64,000 nucleotides of DNA from Thermococcus stetteri (GTDB lineage: Archaea > Methanobacteriota_B > Thermococci > Thermococcales > Thermococcaceae). Below are positions 17,696-25,919 of the stretch, in pieces. The notes under the pieces were generated by a model. That model was not told where the DNA came from. It did no database searches and worked only from the letters and a program-made list of their open reading frames with translations. Position numbers and translations under genes: made by a program. How positions within the stretch are numbered: position 1 is the first letter of the stretch; each line of letters starts with the position of its first letter. The stretch spans positions 62,001 through 126,000 of the forward strand of contig NZ_JAGGKB010000003.1 in NCBI RefSeq assembly GCF_017873335.1, given 5' to 3'.

Positions 17696-18301
17696 ATGAG
17701 CCGCATGCATTTCTATCTCCGACAGCGTCTTGAGGAGGTCAAAAATAGGGTTCTCTACGAGAGCTACGAGGCCCAAAGGCTCCCAACCTGGGAGCGGATC
17801 GGAATCACGTGGCTGACCCTCTTCGCCTTCTGGCTCGTCGTAAGCGGCAAGTTCTCATCCCCCCACATTGTCACGGGGGCCCTCGTGACCCTTATCGTTG
17901 CCGTAGTGACGAGGGACTTCCTGACCGACGATATAAGGCGGACGGGGCATCTCCTCTCGAAGGCGGCCTACATATTCCTCTTCCTCGTCCCTTAGTATCT
18001 CTTCATCATGGCCTTTCGGCTACTTGAGAGCAACTTAGGGGTCGTCAAGAACGTCATCCTCATGGACATAAACCCCGGGATAGTGAAGGTGAAGTCCGAC
18101 CTACACTCCAACACGGGCCTAACGGTTCTCGCTAACTCCATAACGCTCACGCCGGGGACCCTAACTCTCGACGTCAACAAGAAGCTCGGCGAGTCCTACC
18201 TCTACGTCCACTGGATTGATGTCGAGACCCTCGACCAGGAGAAGGCCGGAGTAAAGATAAAGGGGGAGCTTGAAGAATGGCTGAAGAAAATCTTCTGGTG
18301 A
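17696..18301 (+). pseudogene. mnhE: Mnh/Mrp antiporter subunit E, interrupted by an in-frame amber codon
   Basis: MrpE/MnhE-family subunit of a multisubunit cation/proton antiporter. Both halves lie in one frame. Residues 1-99 hold two hydrophobic segments (ITWLTLFAFWLVVSG, IVTGALVTLIVAVVT) and the start of a third (AAYIFLFLVP). A TAG codon at 17993-17995 interrupts that third segment. The frame then continues with YLFIMAFRLLESNLGVV and the cytoplasmic MrpE domain (GLTVLANSITLTPGTLTLDV) to the TGA at 18299-18301. The ATG at 18008 has no ribosome-binding sequence. The protein ends inside the next gene (25-base overlap), which suits the intact ancestral gene. A single C-to-T or G-to-A change from CAG or TGG would explain the stop. 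Sequencing error cannot be excluded. Confidence 0.88.
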
Positions 18302-18549
18302 TCTTGCCCTACGCAGTGGCTTTCCTCGTGTTTACTGCCACACTGGTCAGCTACCGCGTCATCCTCGGCCCGACGCTGGGGGACAGGGCAGTGGCCCTGA
18401 ACACCGCTACCACAAAGGCAGTGGTGATAATAGCGATGCTCTCTCTCCTCTACGATGCTCCATACCTCCTCGACGTGAGCATAGTGCTCCTCATGGTGAA
18501 CGCCGTCGGCGGGCTGATCATAGCGAAGTATATGGGGGTGAGGGCGTGA
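18277..18549 (+). CDS. mnhF: Mnh/Mrp antiporter subunit F
   Basis: A 90-residue MrpF-type membrane protein with three hydrophobic helices and the family signature RVILGPTLGDRAVALNT after the first helix. It is a small subunit of the Mrp/Mnh cation/proton antiporter or of the equivalent module of membrane-bound hydrogenases (MbhB). It overlaps mnhE by 25 bases and mnhG by 4. Confidence 0.92.
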   Translation: MAEENLLVILPYAVAFLVFTATLVSYRVILGPTLGDRAVALNTATTKAVVIIAMLSLLYDAPYLLDVSIVLLMVNAVGGLIIAKYMGVRA

Positions 18550-18860
18550 TAGAGTGGGCCTTCCTCTTCTTCGGGCTGTTCATAATGTTCTTCGGAGCCC
18601 TCGGCCTGCTCCGCTTCCCTGACGTTTACACGAGGCTCCACGCAACAGCGAAGTGCGACACCGGTGGAGCTACAAGCATACTCCTGGCCTTAGCCCTCGC
18701 CTCGGACTTCCCCCTCACGGGAAAGCTGAAGTTTCTGGTGATAGCGTTCATGATAGCCATGATAAACCCGATGGTCAGCCACGCGATAGCGAGGGCCGCT
18801 TATAAGAGTGGGGTAAAGCCGAAAGCGGTGGTGGACATGTATGCCTGGGACAATCCATGA
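18546..18860 (+). CDS. mnhG: Mnh/Mrp antiporter subunit G
   Basis: A 104-residue MrpG-type subunit with three membrane helices and the family signature LLRFPDVYTRLHATAKCDT. It corresponds to MbhC in membrane-bound hydrogenase. It overlaps mnhF by four bases and the following DUF4040 gene by 20 bases. Confidence 0.92.
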   Translation: MIEWAFLFFGLFIMFFGALGLLRFPDVYTRLHATAKCDTGGATSILLALALASDFPLTGKLKFLVIAFMIAMINPMVSHAIARAAYKSGVKPKAVVDMYAWDNP

Positions 18861-19071
18861 GGTGCTCCTCGTGGCGATAATGCTCCTCTCGGCCTCGGTG
18901 GTCGAAGCCGAGAAACTTTCCGCTGCAGTGATGCGCTACGGTCTCCTGAGCTTAGCATTCGTCATAGTACTGATCCAGCTCAGAGCCCCTGACGTTGCCC
19001 TCTCGGCCGTGGTCGTGGGCGCTATAGTCACGGGGCTCTTCCTCTACACCGTAAAGGAGGTTGGGGAGTGA
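18841..19071 (+). CDS. DUF4040 subunit (MrpA C-terminal / MbhD-like)
   Basis: A 76-residue, two- to three-helix membrane protein whose core QLRAPDVALSAVVVGAIVTG is the DUF4040 signature found at the C-terminal end of MrpA and in stand-alone MbhD of hydrogenases. It is a part of the sodium-translocating module. It ends in a GTGA overlap with the next gene. Confidence 0.85.
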   Translation: MPGTIHEVLLVAIMLLSASVVEAEKLSAAVMRYGLLSLAFVIVLIQLRAPDVALSAVVVGAIVTGLFLYTVKEVGE

Positions 19072-19312
19072 AGCGCATCGTCGGGGCACTCCTCAGTTCA
19101 GCCCTCCTGCTGGAGCTCCTCAGGCTTGACTACGTCAAAGTTCCCGGGGGGAGCTACGCCTATTACGTGGCGCACTGGCACGAGGTTGGAATCCCAAACC
19201 TTGTGACGGCAATATTGGCCGACTGGAGGGCCTACGACAGCCTTGGCGAGGCAACGCTCCTCTTCGCGGCAGCCACCGGCTTCTATCTGCTCCTTGGGGG
19301 AAGAAAAAGTGA
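19068..19312 (+). CDS. MbhE/MrpA-C-like subunit with apparently lost stop codon
   Basis: A small membrane subunit with helices at residues about 4-14 and 55-75 (VKVPGGSYAYYV, EATLLFAAATGFYLLL), similar in position and type to MbhE of membrane-bound hydrogenase. As written, the frame runs on to 19637 through 320 bases of mnhB, producing an implausible basic tail. If one A were added to the AAAAA run at 19304-19308, it would end GGRKK-TGA at 19310-19312. That would overlap the GTG start of mnhB in the same GTGA manner as the preceding junction. A one-base deletion or sequencing error is therefore likely. The expected length is 81 residues. Confidence 0.65.
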
Positions 19313-19716
19313 AGATGAGCCTCGTTGTGAGGACGACTACAAAGCTTGTGGCACCTTTCCTTGTTACGTATGGGGCCTACCTTACCATATACGGCTACGA
19401 GAGCCCCGGGGGCGGCTTTCAGGCGGGGGTTATCTTTGCCGTGAGCGTTATCCTTCTCATGACCGCCTACGGCTACAGGAGGACGAGAAAACACTTCCCG
19501 CTAAGGATCATCCAGCTCGTGGAATCTTCAGCGGCCCTCTTCATAGTGGGAATCGGAATAGCTGGCCTTACCTTTGGAGCCTTCTTCCTCAACTTCCTCC
19601 GTCCCTACGTTCCCGGGGGAACCGTAATGACCTTTAACATAGGCGTGGCCCTCAAGGTGGGAACATCCTTCGTCCTCGTATTCTACATCCTGTCGAGGTG
19701 GGTTGACCGTGATTAA
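19309..19716 (+). CDS. mnhB: Mnh/Mrp antiporter subunit B
   Basis: A 135-residue MrpB/MbhF-type subunit with four membrane helices and the family signature GAYLTIYGYESPGGGFQAGV. It is part of the cation-translocating module. GTG 19309 is used because GGGGGA precedes it by seven bases; ATG 19315 is a possible alternative. It overlaps mnhC at its 3' end. Confidence 0.9.
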   Translation: MKMSLVVRTTTKLVAPFLVTYGAYLTIYGYESPGGGFQAGVIFAVSVILLMTAYGYRRTRKHFPLRIIQLVESSAALFIVGIGIAGLTFGAFFLNFLRPYVPGGTVMTFNIGVALKVGTSFVLVFYILSRWVDRD

Positions 19717-19999
19717 CGCCGAGACAGCTGGAATAATCGTGATTCTCATCGGCCTCTACGGCCTTATATCAAAGGAGAACCCGATAAAGCAGGTGCTTTC
19801 AATAAACGTAATCTCCCTCGGCCTGATACTATTCTTCACAGGCACCGGCTACGTCGAGGGGGGAGACTTCCCCATAATGCCCTCCAACCCGGTTGACCCG
19901 CTCCCGGCCACTCTAATGCTGACAACGCTCGTAGTTGACGTTGCCATAACCGCGCTGGCTCTTGCGATGATACTGCAAAATGGGGGGGAGTGGGCTTGA
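19709..19999 (+). CDS. mnhC: Mnh/Mrp antiporter subunit C (NuoK-like)
   Basis: A NuoK/MrpC-type subunit of 96 residues with three membrane helices: AGIIVILIGLYGLISKENPIKQVLS, then a middle helix and a third ending LALAMIL. It carries the conserved ADPLPATLMLT-like segment (VDPLPATLMLTTLVVDVAI). GTG 19709 has GAGGTGGG six bases upstream; an in-frame TTG at 19703 is less likely. It overlaps mnhD by ten bases. Confidence 0.9.
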   Translation: MINAETAGIIVILIGLYGLISKENPIKQVLSINVISLGLILFFTGTGYVEGGDFPIMPSNPVDPLPATLMLTTLVVDVAITALALAMILQNGGEWA

Positions 20000-21474
20000 T
20001 AGCCGTTCTCGTCGCAATCCCGCTCCTCTTCGCATTCCTTACTGCACTCACGATACCCCTGAGAATGGAGAAGTACGCTAAGTACATCTTCTTGGCCGGT
20101 GCGCTCCTTCCCTGGCTGGCCTATCTCCTCGCGGGGCGTGGAAGTGAGGTAGTCGGCGGCTGGCCGAAAATAGGCGGGATAGAGGTCGCGCTCGATACCT
20201 ACAGCTCCCTTCTCGTGCTCGGCGAGCTGATTCTCTTCTCAGCTGTAGCTTTGTATTCAATCAACTACTTCAAAAAAGACGTGAAACCCCTGGTACTGCT
20301 CCTCCTGGTGCATGCTGGTCTTCTCGGGGCGTTCATAAGCAGGGACCTCTTCAACTTCTACATCTTCATGGAGATAGCCTCGGTGTCTTCCTTTGCCCTG
20401 GTGGGCCTTCCCGGAGAGAAGAGGGCAATAAGGGCTGCATACAGATACCTCATGCTCTCCCTCCTCGCCTCCTACTTCTTCGTGTTCTCGATAGGCATCA
20501 TCTACCTCAAGACCGGCTACCTGAACCTCGAACTGGTTTCCCAGGTCCCACCCTCAAAGGAAATTAGGGCGGCCGTTGCGGTGGCCTTCACGTCACTTCT
20601 CCTCAAGGCGGGCATCTTCCCCCTCCACCTGTGGCTCCCCGATGCCCACGCCAACGCCCCCTCCCCTGTCTCGGCGCTCCTCTCCGGTGCAGTTGTCAAG
20701 GCCCCAGCCTACGGTATGGTGCTCCTCTCGCTCCACCTCCCGCTCAGCGGAACCTTCAGGACTGTTCTGCTCGGCACGGCCTTTGCCTCCATGCTCTTCG
20801 GCGTTGCCATGGCGCTCCTCCAGAAGGACATCAAGAGGCTCCTCGCCTACCACACCGTCAGCCAGATGGGCTACGTCCTCCTCGGGATAGCGACCCCCAA
20901 CCCGCTCGGAGCTATCTACTACGCCTTCGCCCACATGCTCTTCAAGGGTGGCCTCTTCCTCTCTGCCGGAGTCCTGGTCGACAGAGCCAAGACGAGGGAG
21001 CTGAATGAGCTCTCCTACAGGGGTGACCCCCTTCTGATGGCCTCCACCCTGATGCTGAGCCTTGCAATAGGAGGGATATGGCCTTTTGTTGGCTCTTCAG
21101 CGAAGGCAGCCCTCCTAAAGGCGCTTCCCTATGGGAGAGAGCTGTTCTACCTCGCTGGTCTGGGGACTCTCGCTTCCTTCACAAAGCTCAACTACTACCT
21201 GATGAAAGGAGAAGGAAATAGATACGGTTTCACAGTGCTCCCGCCTCTGATAATGGCGCTTGCAACGCTTCTCGCCGGCATTTGGCTTGGAAGCTCTCCA
21301 AAGGCGGTGGACGCTTACCTGCTCCTGGGTGGAGTGGTGCTTTTCCTGCTTCTCAAAACAAGCGGCGTACTCAACGCGAAGCTCCCAAAATGGGAAACAA
21401 CGCCAAGGGACGTGAACATAGGAGCGGCCCTTTTCGCGCTCGTCCTCCTGCTACTCCACCTCTCTCAGGGTTAG
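19990..21474 (+). CDS. mnhD: Mnh/Mrp antiporter subunit D (NuoN/MbhH-like)
   Basis: A 494-residue, about 14-helix ion-translocating subunit of the NuoL/M/N family. It shows the conserved glutamate in YIFMEIASVSSFALVG. It also has the lysine/histidine helix LLKAGIFPLHLWLPDAHA, the SPVSALLSGAVVKAPAYG segment and KRLLAYHTVSQMGY. It is the only large antiporter subunit in the operon; no MrpA large subunit and no hydrogenase genes follow. A start at TTG 19996 is possible since GGGGGGGAG lies directly before it. Stop TAG. Its end overlaps the convergent ACT gene by 24 bases. Confidence 0.93.
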   Translation: MGLIAVLVAIPLLFAFLTALTIPLRMEKYAKYIFLAGALLPWLAYLLAGRGSEVVGGWPKIGGIEVALDTYSSLLVLGELILFSAVALYSINYFKKDVKPLVLLLLVHAGLLGAFISRDLFNFYIFMEIASVSSFALVGLPGEKRAIRAAYRYLMLSLLASYFFVFSIGIIYLKTGYLNLELVSQVPPSKEIRAAVAVAFTSLLLKAGIFPLHLWLPDAHANAPSPVSALLSGAVVKAPAYGMVLLSLHLPLSGTFRTVLLGTAFASMLFGVAMALLQKDIKRLLAYHTVSQMGYVLLGIATPNPLGAIYYAFAHMLFKGGLFLSAGVLVDRAKTRELNELSYRGDPLLMASTLMLSLAIGGIWPFVGSSAKAALLKALPYGRELFYLAGLGTLASFTKLNYYLMKGEGNRYGFTVLPPLIMALATLLAGIWLGSSPKAVDAYLLLGGVVLFLLLKTSGVLNAKLPKWETTPRDVNIGAALFALVLLLLHLSQG

Positions 21475-21858
21475 CTCCTTAACCTCTTTCAGCTCCATGA
21501 GGGCCTTTTTAAGTTCTTCAAGTGAAATCCTACTCCCGCTGACGTCTACTATTGCAACTATCGCCGCGAGCCCCAGCTCGGACAGCTCCTCGCTCTCGTT
21601 GAAGAGAATGTTTATCCCGTGCTTTCCAAAGAGCCCGCTGACCTTAGCCAAAACTCCCGGTTTGTCCTCGACCACAAGCTCGACTTCCACAAGCTTCTTT
21701 CCCGGTAGGGCTATCCTCTCAATGTGGGCTTCTTTGAGGTCGGTGTCCACCTCCACGAGGAAGTATGCCCCTTTAACTAGCCCGAGCTCGTAGGAGAACT
21801 CAAGGGGAAGCTCGATCTTTCCATCTTCCTTGATCTTTACAAGCTCGTAGTGCCTCAT
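21451..21858 (-). CDS. AbrB-like plus ACT-domain regulatory protein
   Basis: A 135-residue protein. Residues 1-40 resemble a swapped-hairpin AbrB fold (IKEDGKIELPLEFSYELGL). Residues 55-130 form an ACT domain (VVEDKPGVLAKVSGLFGKHGIN), a small-molecule-sensing fold often binding amino acids. It is probably a ligand-responsive regulator; the target is unknown. It is convergent with and overlaps the end of mnhD. Confidence 0.75.
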   Translation of the reverse strand: MRHYELVKIKEDGKIELPLEFSYELGLVKGAYFLVEVDTDLKEAHIERIALPGKKLVEVELVVEDKPGVLAKVSGLFGKHGINILFNESEELSELGLAAIVAIVDVSGSRISLEELKKALMELKEVKELTLREVE

Positions 21859-21901
21859 ATTTCTTCACTTCTCTTGACACCCTAAAAAGTTTGGCATCTC
21901 A

Positions 21902-21911
21902 AAATATTTAA
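21902..21911 (+). promoter_or_regulatory. TATA box of the CPA2 antiporter gene
   Basis: AAATATTTAAAA about 30 bases before the first possible start codon (TTG 21933), consistent with a leaderless or very short-leader transcript. Confidence 0.5.
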
Positions 21912-21932
21912 AAAGGGGAAAAGGTATAGCTT

Positions 21933-23117
21933 TTGGGATGCACAGTGGCATTTAACGTTATAGGCTACGTTTTCATTATAATCGCAGTCGCAAGGATTTT
22001 CGCCGAGGCCTTTGAGAGAATAGGTTATCCTGGCTTTCTAGGCGAGATTACGGCAGGTTTGATGCTCGGCGTCTTTCTCCACGACCTCCCGAGAGAGGAT
22101 CTCACTCTAATGGCTGAGTTCGGCTTGTTCTTTCTCATGATGTACGCGGGACTAGAGCTGACCCCTGAAGAGGTTCGCATCGGCGGGAGGAAGAGCCTTC
22201 CAATCTATGTTATCACGCTCGTTGTCATGTTCTTCCTGACCTTACCCTTCACGGGCTACAGGATAGAGACTGACAACTTCATAGTAGCTTCGATTCTTGC
22301 TGTTGCTTCAGCGCCGATAGTTATACGCCTGACTCGATTCTTCGGTCAGGAGTTCCTCCACATAGCCCTCTCCTACGCAGTTATAAGTGAAGTAGGAACC
22401 CTTGTAATCCTCTATATCCTCATAAACTTTGAGTTGCACCACCTCAGCTACTTCGAGCTCTTCCTTGAACTGGTGAAGGATGCTATCTTTCTGACGGTTG
22501 TCCTCGGCCTGAACTATGTAATCGGGATAAAGCAGAGACTCAAGATAATCCGGGCCCTCAGGAGGCTCCAGAGCGACGAGGCCGTCTTTGGCCTGGTTAT
22601 GATCTTAGCAACGTCTCTGGCCCTGATCAGTGAGGAGCTTGGCCTCCACTTCAGTATAGGGGCTTTCCTAGTCGGCCTGATGCTCCACAGCGACCTGCTT
22701 GGAACTAAGCAGTATGAGAGGGTTCATACGATAATTTCAGGAGTGACCTACGGCATCTTTGCCCCCATATTCTTCGCCTGGAGGGGGATAAACTTCGAGA
22801 CGGAGTTTTCGCTTGAAGTTGTGTACTTCTTTGTTGTGATATACCTAGTGAGAATCCTTATAACCACTGTTCTCGTCTGGGAGCGGGATATAAAGGTCTC
22901 GCTCACGAAGGCCGCTGGTATCTCGAGCTTCGGCGTCCTTGGCCTGCTCGTCGGTGAAGTGGGTTACTCCTACGGTGTACTGAGCGAGCACATGTACGCC
23001 CTGGCTTCCCTCGCCAGTGTTCTGGGCATATTTGTGTCGGCGAGCATTGGCTTGGCACTTTCCAGGCTGTCTCCTGCTGAGGCTTCCGGTGAGCTGGAAG
23101 GTTCGAGCAACACTTAA
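21933..23117 (+). CDS. Sodium/proton antiporter of the CPA2 (KefB/NapA) family
   Basis: A 394-residue membrane protein with about 12 helices. The first amphipathic region RIGYPGFLGEITAGLMLGVFL is the CPA2 signature. FGLFFLMMYAGLELTPEE and LHFSIGAFLVGLMLHSD are further conserved segments. In the unwound helix where NapA-type exchangers carry Asp-Asp, this protein seems to read AVISEVGTLVILY, so the ion-binding residues may differ. The start is uncertain: TTG 21933 or GTG 21945. It sits beside the Mnh operon, another cation transport system, but has its own promoter. Confidence 0.85.
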   Translation: MGCTVAFNVIGYVFIIIAVARIFAEAFERIGYPGFLGEITAGLMLGVFLHDLPREDLTLMAEFGLFFLMMYAGLELTPEEVRIGGRKSLPIYVITLVVMFFLTLPFTGYRIETDNFIVASILAVASAPIVIRLTRFFGQEFLHIALSYAVISEVGTLVILYILINFELHHLSYFELFLELVKDAIFLTVVLGLNYVIGIKQRLKIIRALRRLQSDEAVFGLVMILATSLALISEELGLHFSIGAFLVGLMLHSDLLGTKQYERVHTIISGVTYGIFAPIFFAWRGINFETEFSLEVVYFFVVIYLVRILITTVLVWERDIKVSLTKAAGISSFGVLGLLVGEVGYSYGVLSEHMYALASLASVLGIFVSASIGLALSRLSPAEASGELEGSSNT

Positions 23118-23158
23118 ATAGTTTACAAGCGTACTCCTTCCGCCGGGGGCGCGCTGAA

Positions 23159-24145
23159 ATGGACTACACTACCATCATAGCTGCTGGAATCGCCATTGGT
23201 GCATCCGCCTTTGCAGTTTACTATTCCCATGATACAAGTGAGAAGATTAAGAACCGGCTTTTTGAGCTTAAAAAGGAAGTTGATTCCCTCGGCGAGAATT
23301 TTGAGTCCCTTAGAAAACAGTTACTTGAGAAAATCAATGAACTCGAAAGAAAATCAACAACGCAGCAACCCCCCAATGAAGCTAATTACGAGAGAATATC
23401 TCGCCTCACCGAGCGTTTGTCAAAGTTAGAGTCTCTCTTTAAGGAGAAGCTCAAAGGGCTGGAAAAAAGCAACGTCCAGCTTGAGTATGAGCTGGGCTCC
23501 CTGAAGAAGAGGTTGGATGAGGTTGAGAAAGAGGTTGGCGAAGTTGCGCAATCCTTCACGAGTTCTCGGGAGGAAATCAAGGAGGAGCTGAAACGGGAAC
23601 TCTTAGCCGAAGTCGAAGAGGAGATCGAGCGGCTTGAAGAGCTTATCGAAAGGAGGAAGGAAGAGGGGGTAGAAGAGTTCCTGGATATGCTTAGAACTGC
23701 GGTCACCATGAATCCTGAGAAGATAAGCTCTGGCCTTCTAGAGGCAAAGAGGGCGCTTCTTTCACTGAGGGACATAGCCAAGGTCTATGTCCTGACTGGA
23801 AAGGGCAGGGATGAGTTCACAGCTCTCAAGGAGAACCTCCTCGGCCTCCTTAAAAACCTGCGCAAGCTGGTTATAGTATCAGTCCCAGAAGAGGAAATAT
23901 ACTCAAAGTTCAGGGACATAATAATAGACGTTAAGCGCCTCGATCTCACGATGAAGGACGAAAAGAGCGGAAAGGATCTCAATCCCGAGAGAAGCTTCAT
24001 AGAGATTCACAAGCTTATTTACAAGCTGGCCGGTGAGTTTGACGAGATAGCGAACAAGATAAACGAACCCGTCCCCGTAACACCAGTTGAGAAGGAGTTT
24101 TATGAGAAGCTCCGCTACCAGTTTGAGGAGCTGAGCACGATATGA
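23159..24145 (+). CDS. Membrane-anchored coiled-coil protein, unknown function
   Basis: A 328-residue protein with one N-terminal membrane helix (TIIAAGIAIGASAFAVYY, residues 5-22). A long coiled coil follows from about residue 28 to 165 (heptads such as RISRLTERLSKLESLFKEKL and EEEIERLEELIERR). The C-terminal domain (about 180-328) is helical, with no motif that I recognise. The layout recalls a signalling or scaffold protein. It is followed after 21 bases by the CheF-family gene in the same direction, so the pair is probably one operon. A relation to chemotaxis or archaellum control is inferred from that alone. Confidence 0.6.
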   Translation: MDYTTIIAAGIAIGASAFAVYYSHDTSEKIKNRLFELKKEVDSLGENFESLRKQLLEKINELERKSTTQQPPNEANYERISRLTERLSKLESLFKEKLKGLEKSNVQLEYELGSLKKRLDEVEKEVGEVAQSFTSSREEIKEELKRELLAEVEEEIERLEELIERRKEEGVEEFLDMLRTAVTMNPEKISSGLLEAKRALLSLRDIAKVYVLTGKGRDEFTALKENLLGLLKNLRKLVIVSVPEEEIYSKFRDIIIDVKRLDLTMKDEKSGKDLNPERSFIEIHKLIYKLAGEFDEIANKINEPVPVTPVEKEFYEKLRYQFEELSTI

Positions 24146-24166
24146 AAATGAAAGAGGATGAGGACT

Positions 24167-25192
24167 ATGGCGATTGCCCAGGTTAGGGTCAAGGCTACTA
24201 TTCAATCCACATGGAAGAGGTCGACCTCAATAAAGTGGAGAGATGCGATTGCATACTTGGACAACGATAGGATTACTCTGAAGTACCTCAGAATGGGCCA
24301 GGTAGTTGGCGAGGACGTATTTTCGTTCTCTTCATTAATTGATCTTGGAATCAAAATACCGGATGAGCTTAAGCTCGATCCTCAGCTCCCCCATTTTGGT
24401 ATGAAGTTCTACGTCCCCGGCTCTGGAGAGAAGACCCTCGTTTTAACCATTGGGAGTAACCTTCTAATTTATGATGAGAAAGCATTTAGGGCTTTCATTC
24501 ACAAGGTGTTTGAGACTCTAATCAATGGGGTTAAAGTAAGGCTCCTTCTTGCAAGGATGCGTGGCGGTGCGCTTAATATGGACGCTAAGTGGGAGGAAGG
24601 AACGCTTCGCATCGTCACCGTTAGGTCTGTGAGAAAAAACAGACGCGAGAGAAACATCATAGTCCTCACTACCGAAGGGAAACCGATACCCCTCTTCTCC
24701 GATATGGAGGACCTTGACATAGAAGAGATAGAGATGGAAAACAAAAAAGTTGAGGCGTGGAAGATAAAGCACTTCTACGAAAACGAGAGCGTCGTTTCGT
24801 ACCTTTTCATTGATGACAAAAAGGTCCGCCTTTACATCCTGAGATACCTTCTCACATACGGAAGGGAGTACGTTGAGCTCTTAATAAAGGCCTCCGAGGA
24901 GTTCCCAACGATTAAGACCGAGTTCCAAGAGGAGCTTGAGAGGGAGCTTAAAGAACTCGGTGGGCTTGATGAGATGGAGCAGCAGGTCTTGATGGCCCTA
25001 TACTCCGGTATGGATCCGCTTACCCTCCACGAAATGTTCGGGATAAGTGAAAAGGATCTCGAAGAGATCTATGACAGACTGATAGATAAGGGTCTCCTAA
25101 AGCTGGTCATGATAAGGAAAGTCATTGATCTGACCAGGGACGGAAGAAAGCTTGTCAATAAGCTCATGAAGTACAACATGGGAGTCATGTGA
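24167..25192 (+). CDS. CheF-family archaeal chemotaxis adaptor protein
   Basis: A 341-residue protein that I assign to the archaeal CheF family. CheF links the Che signalling cascade (CheY, CheC/D) to the archaellum. The first two thirds are PH-like beta domains (DNDRITLKYLRMGQVV, LVLTIGSNLLIYDEKAF). The C-terminus is a helix-turn-helix-like domain (VLMALYSGMDPLTLHEMFGISEKDLEEIYDRL). No other che or archaellum gene lies in the window, which is unusual. ATG 24167 is chosen since GATGAGG lies just before it; ATG 24158 is possible. Confidence 0.65.
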   Translation: MAIAQVRVKATIQSTWKRSTSIKWRDAIAYLDNDRITLKYLRMGQVVGEDVFSFSSLIDLGIKIPDELKLDPQLPHFGMKFYVPGSGEKTLVLTIGSNLLIYDEKAFRAFIHKVFETLINGVKVRLLLARMRGGALNMDAKWEEGTLRIVTVRSVRKNRRERNIIVLTTEGKPIPLFSDMEDLDIEEIEMENKKVEAWKIKHFYENESVVSYLFIDDKKVRLYILRYLLTYGREYVELLIKASEEFPTIKTEFQEELERELKELGGLDEMEQQVLMALYSGMDPLTLHEMFGISEKDLEEIYDRLIDKGLLKLVMIRKVIDLTRDGRKLVNKLMKYNMGVM

Positions 25193-25202
25193 GGGGAGGA
25201 CA

Positions 25203-25448
25203 ATGAGGAACCCGATAGAAGCTGTCATAGAGCTGGAGTTCCCGAATAATGAAGTCGCTAGGGTGGTGTATGAGAGCGTTAGAATAGAGCACGAGACAGT
25301 GCCATACAAGAGAACGAAAGGTAAGTTCATTCTTGAGGGGAGAAAGGTAAGGCTTGAGTTCATAGCAGAGGACAACTCCGCCCTCAGGGGGACGCTGAAC
25401 TCCTATCTTAGGTGGATAAAGGTCGCTATGGACTCCATTGAGGTCTGA
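25203..25448 (+). CDS. pcc1: KEOPS complex subunit Pcc1
   Basis: An 81-residue protein of the Pcc1 family (IEAVIELEFPNNEVARVVYESVRIEH, KVRLEFIAEDNSALRGTLNSYLRWIKV). Pcc1 dimerises within KEOPS, together with Kae1, Bud32 and Cgi121, which makes the universal t6A37 modification of ANN-decoding tRNAs. GGGGAGGACA precedes the ATG. It is followed by prefoldin beta, a neighbourhood common in archaea. Confidence 0.9.
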   Translation: MRNPIEAVIELEFPNNEVARVVYESVRIEHETVPYKRTKGKFILEGRKVRLEFIAEDNSALRGTLNSYLRWIKVAMDSIEV

Positions 25449-25519
25449 GTTTCTCCACCGAAACTATTTAAAGCCTGCCCCTTTACTCTCACCGGGATTA
25501 CGATTACGGAGGTGTTGGC

Positions 25520-25873
25520 ATGCAGAACATCCCGCCACAGGTTCAGGCGATGTTGGGCCAGCTCGAGAGCTACCAGCAGCAGCTCCAGCTCGTCGTCCAG
25601 CAGAAGCAGAAGGTACAGCTCGACCTTACGGATGCAAAGAAGGCCCTTGAGGAAATAGAGAGCCTTCCCGATGATGCCGTCGTCTACAAGACCGTCGGCA
25701 CGCTCATCGTCAAGACTACCAAGGATAAGGCCGTTGCGGAGCTGAAGGAGAAGATAGAGACCCTCGAGGTAAGGCTCAACGCCCTTGAGAGGCAGGAGAA
25801 GAAGCTCAACGAGAAGCTCAAGGAGCTTACCGCCCAGATACAGGCCGCGTTAAGGCCGCCGACTGCTGGCTGA
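25520..25873 (+). CDS. pfdB: Prefoldin beta subunit
   Basis: A 117-residue coiled-coil chaperone subunit. An N-terminal helix (VQAMLGQLESYQQQLQLVVQ) and a C-terminal helix (LEVRLNALERQEKKLNEKLK) flank the beta hairpin around DDAVVYKTVGTLIVKT. Four beta and two alpha subunits form the jellyfish-shaped hexamer that hands unfolded proteins to the thermosome. GGAGGTGTTGGC lies before the ATG. Confidence 0.96.
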   Translation: MQNIPPQVQAMLGQLESYQQQLQLVVQQKQKVQLDLTDAKKALEEIESLPDDAVVYKTVGTLIVKTTKDKAVAELKEKIETLEVRLNALERQEKKLNEKLKELTAQIQAALRPPTAG

Positions 25874-25919
25874 GCCCTCTTCTTTCTTACCGCTTATCGC
25901 TTGTCCCGCGGTGATGACC

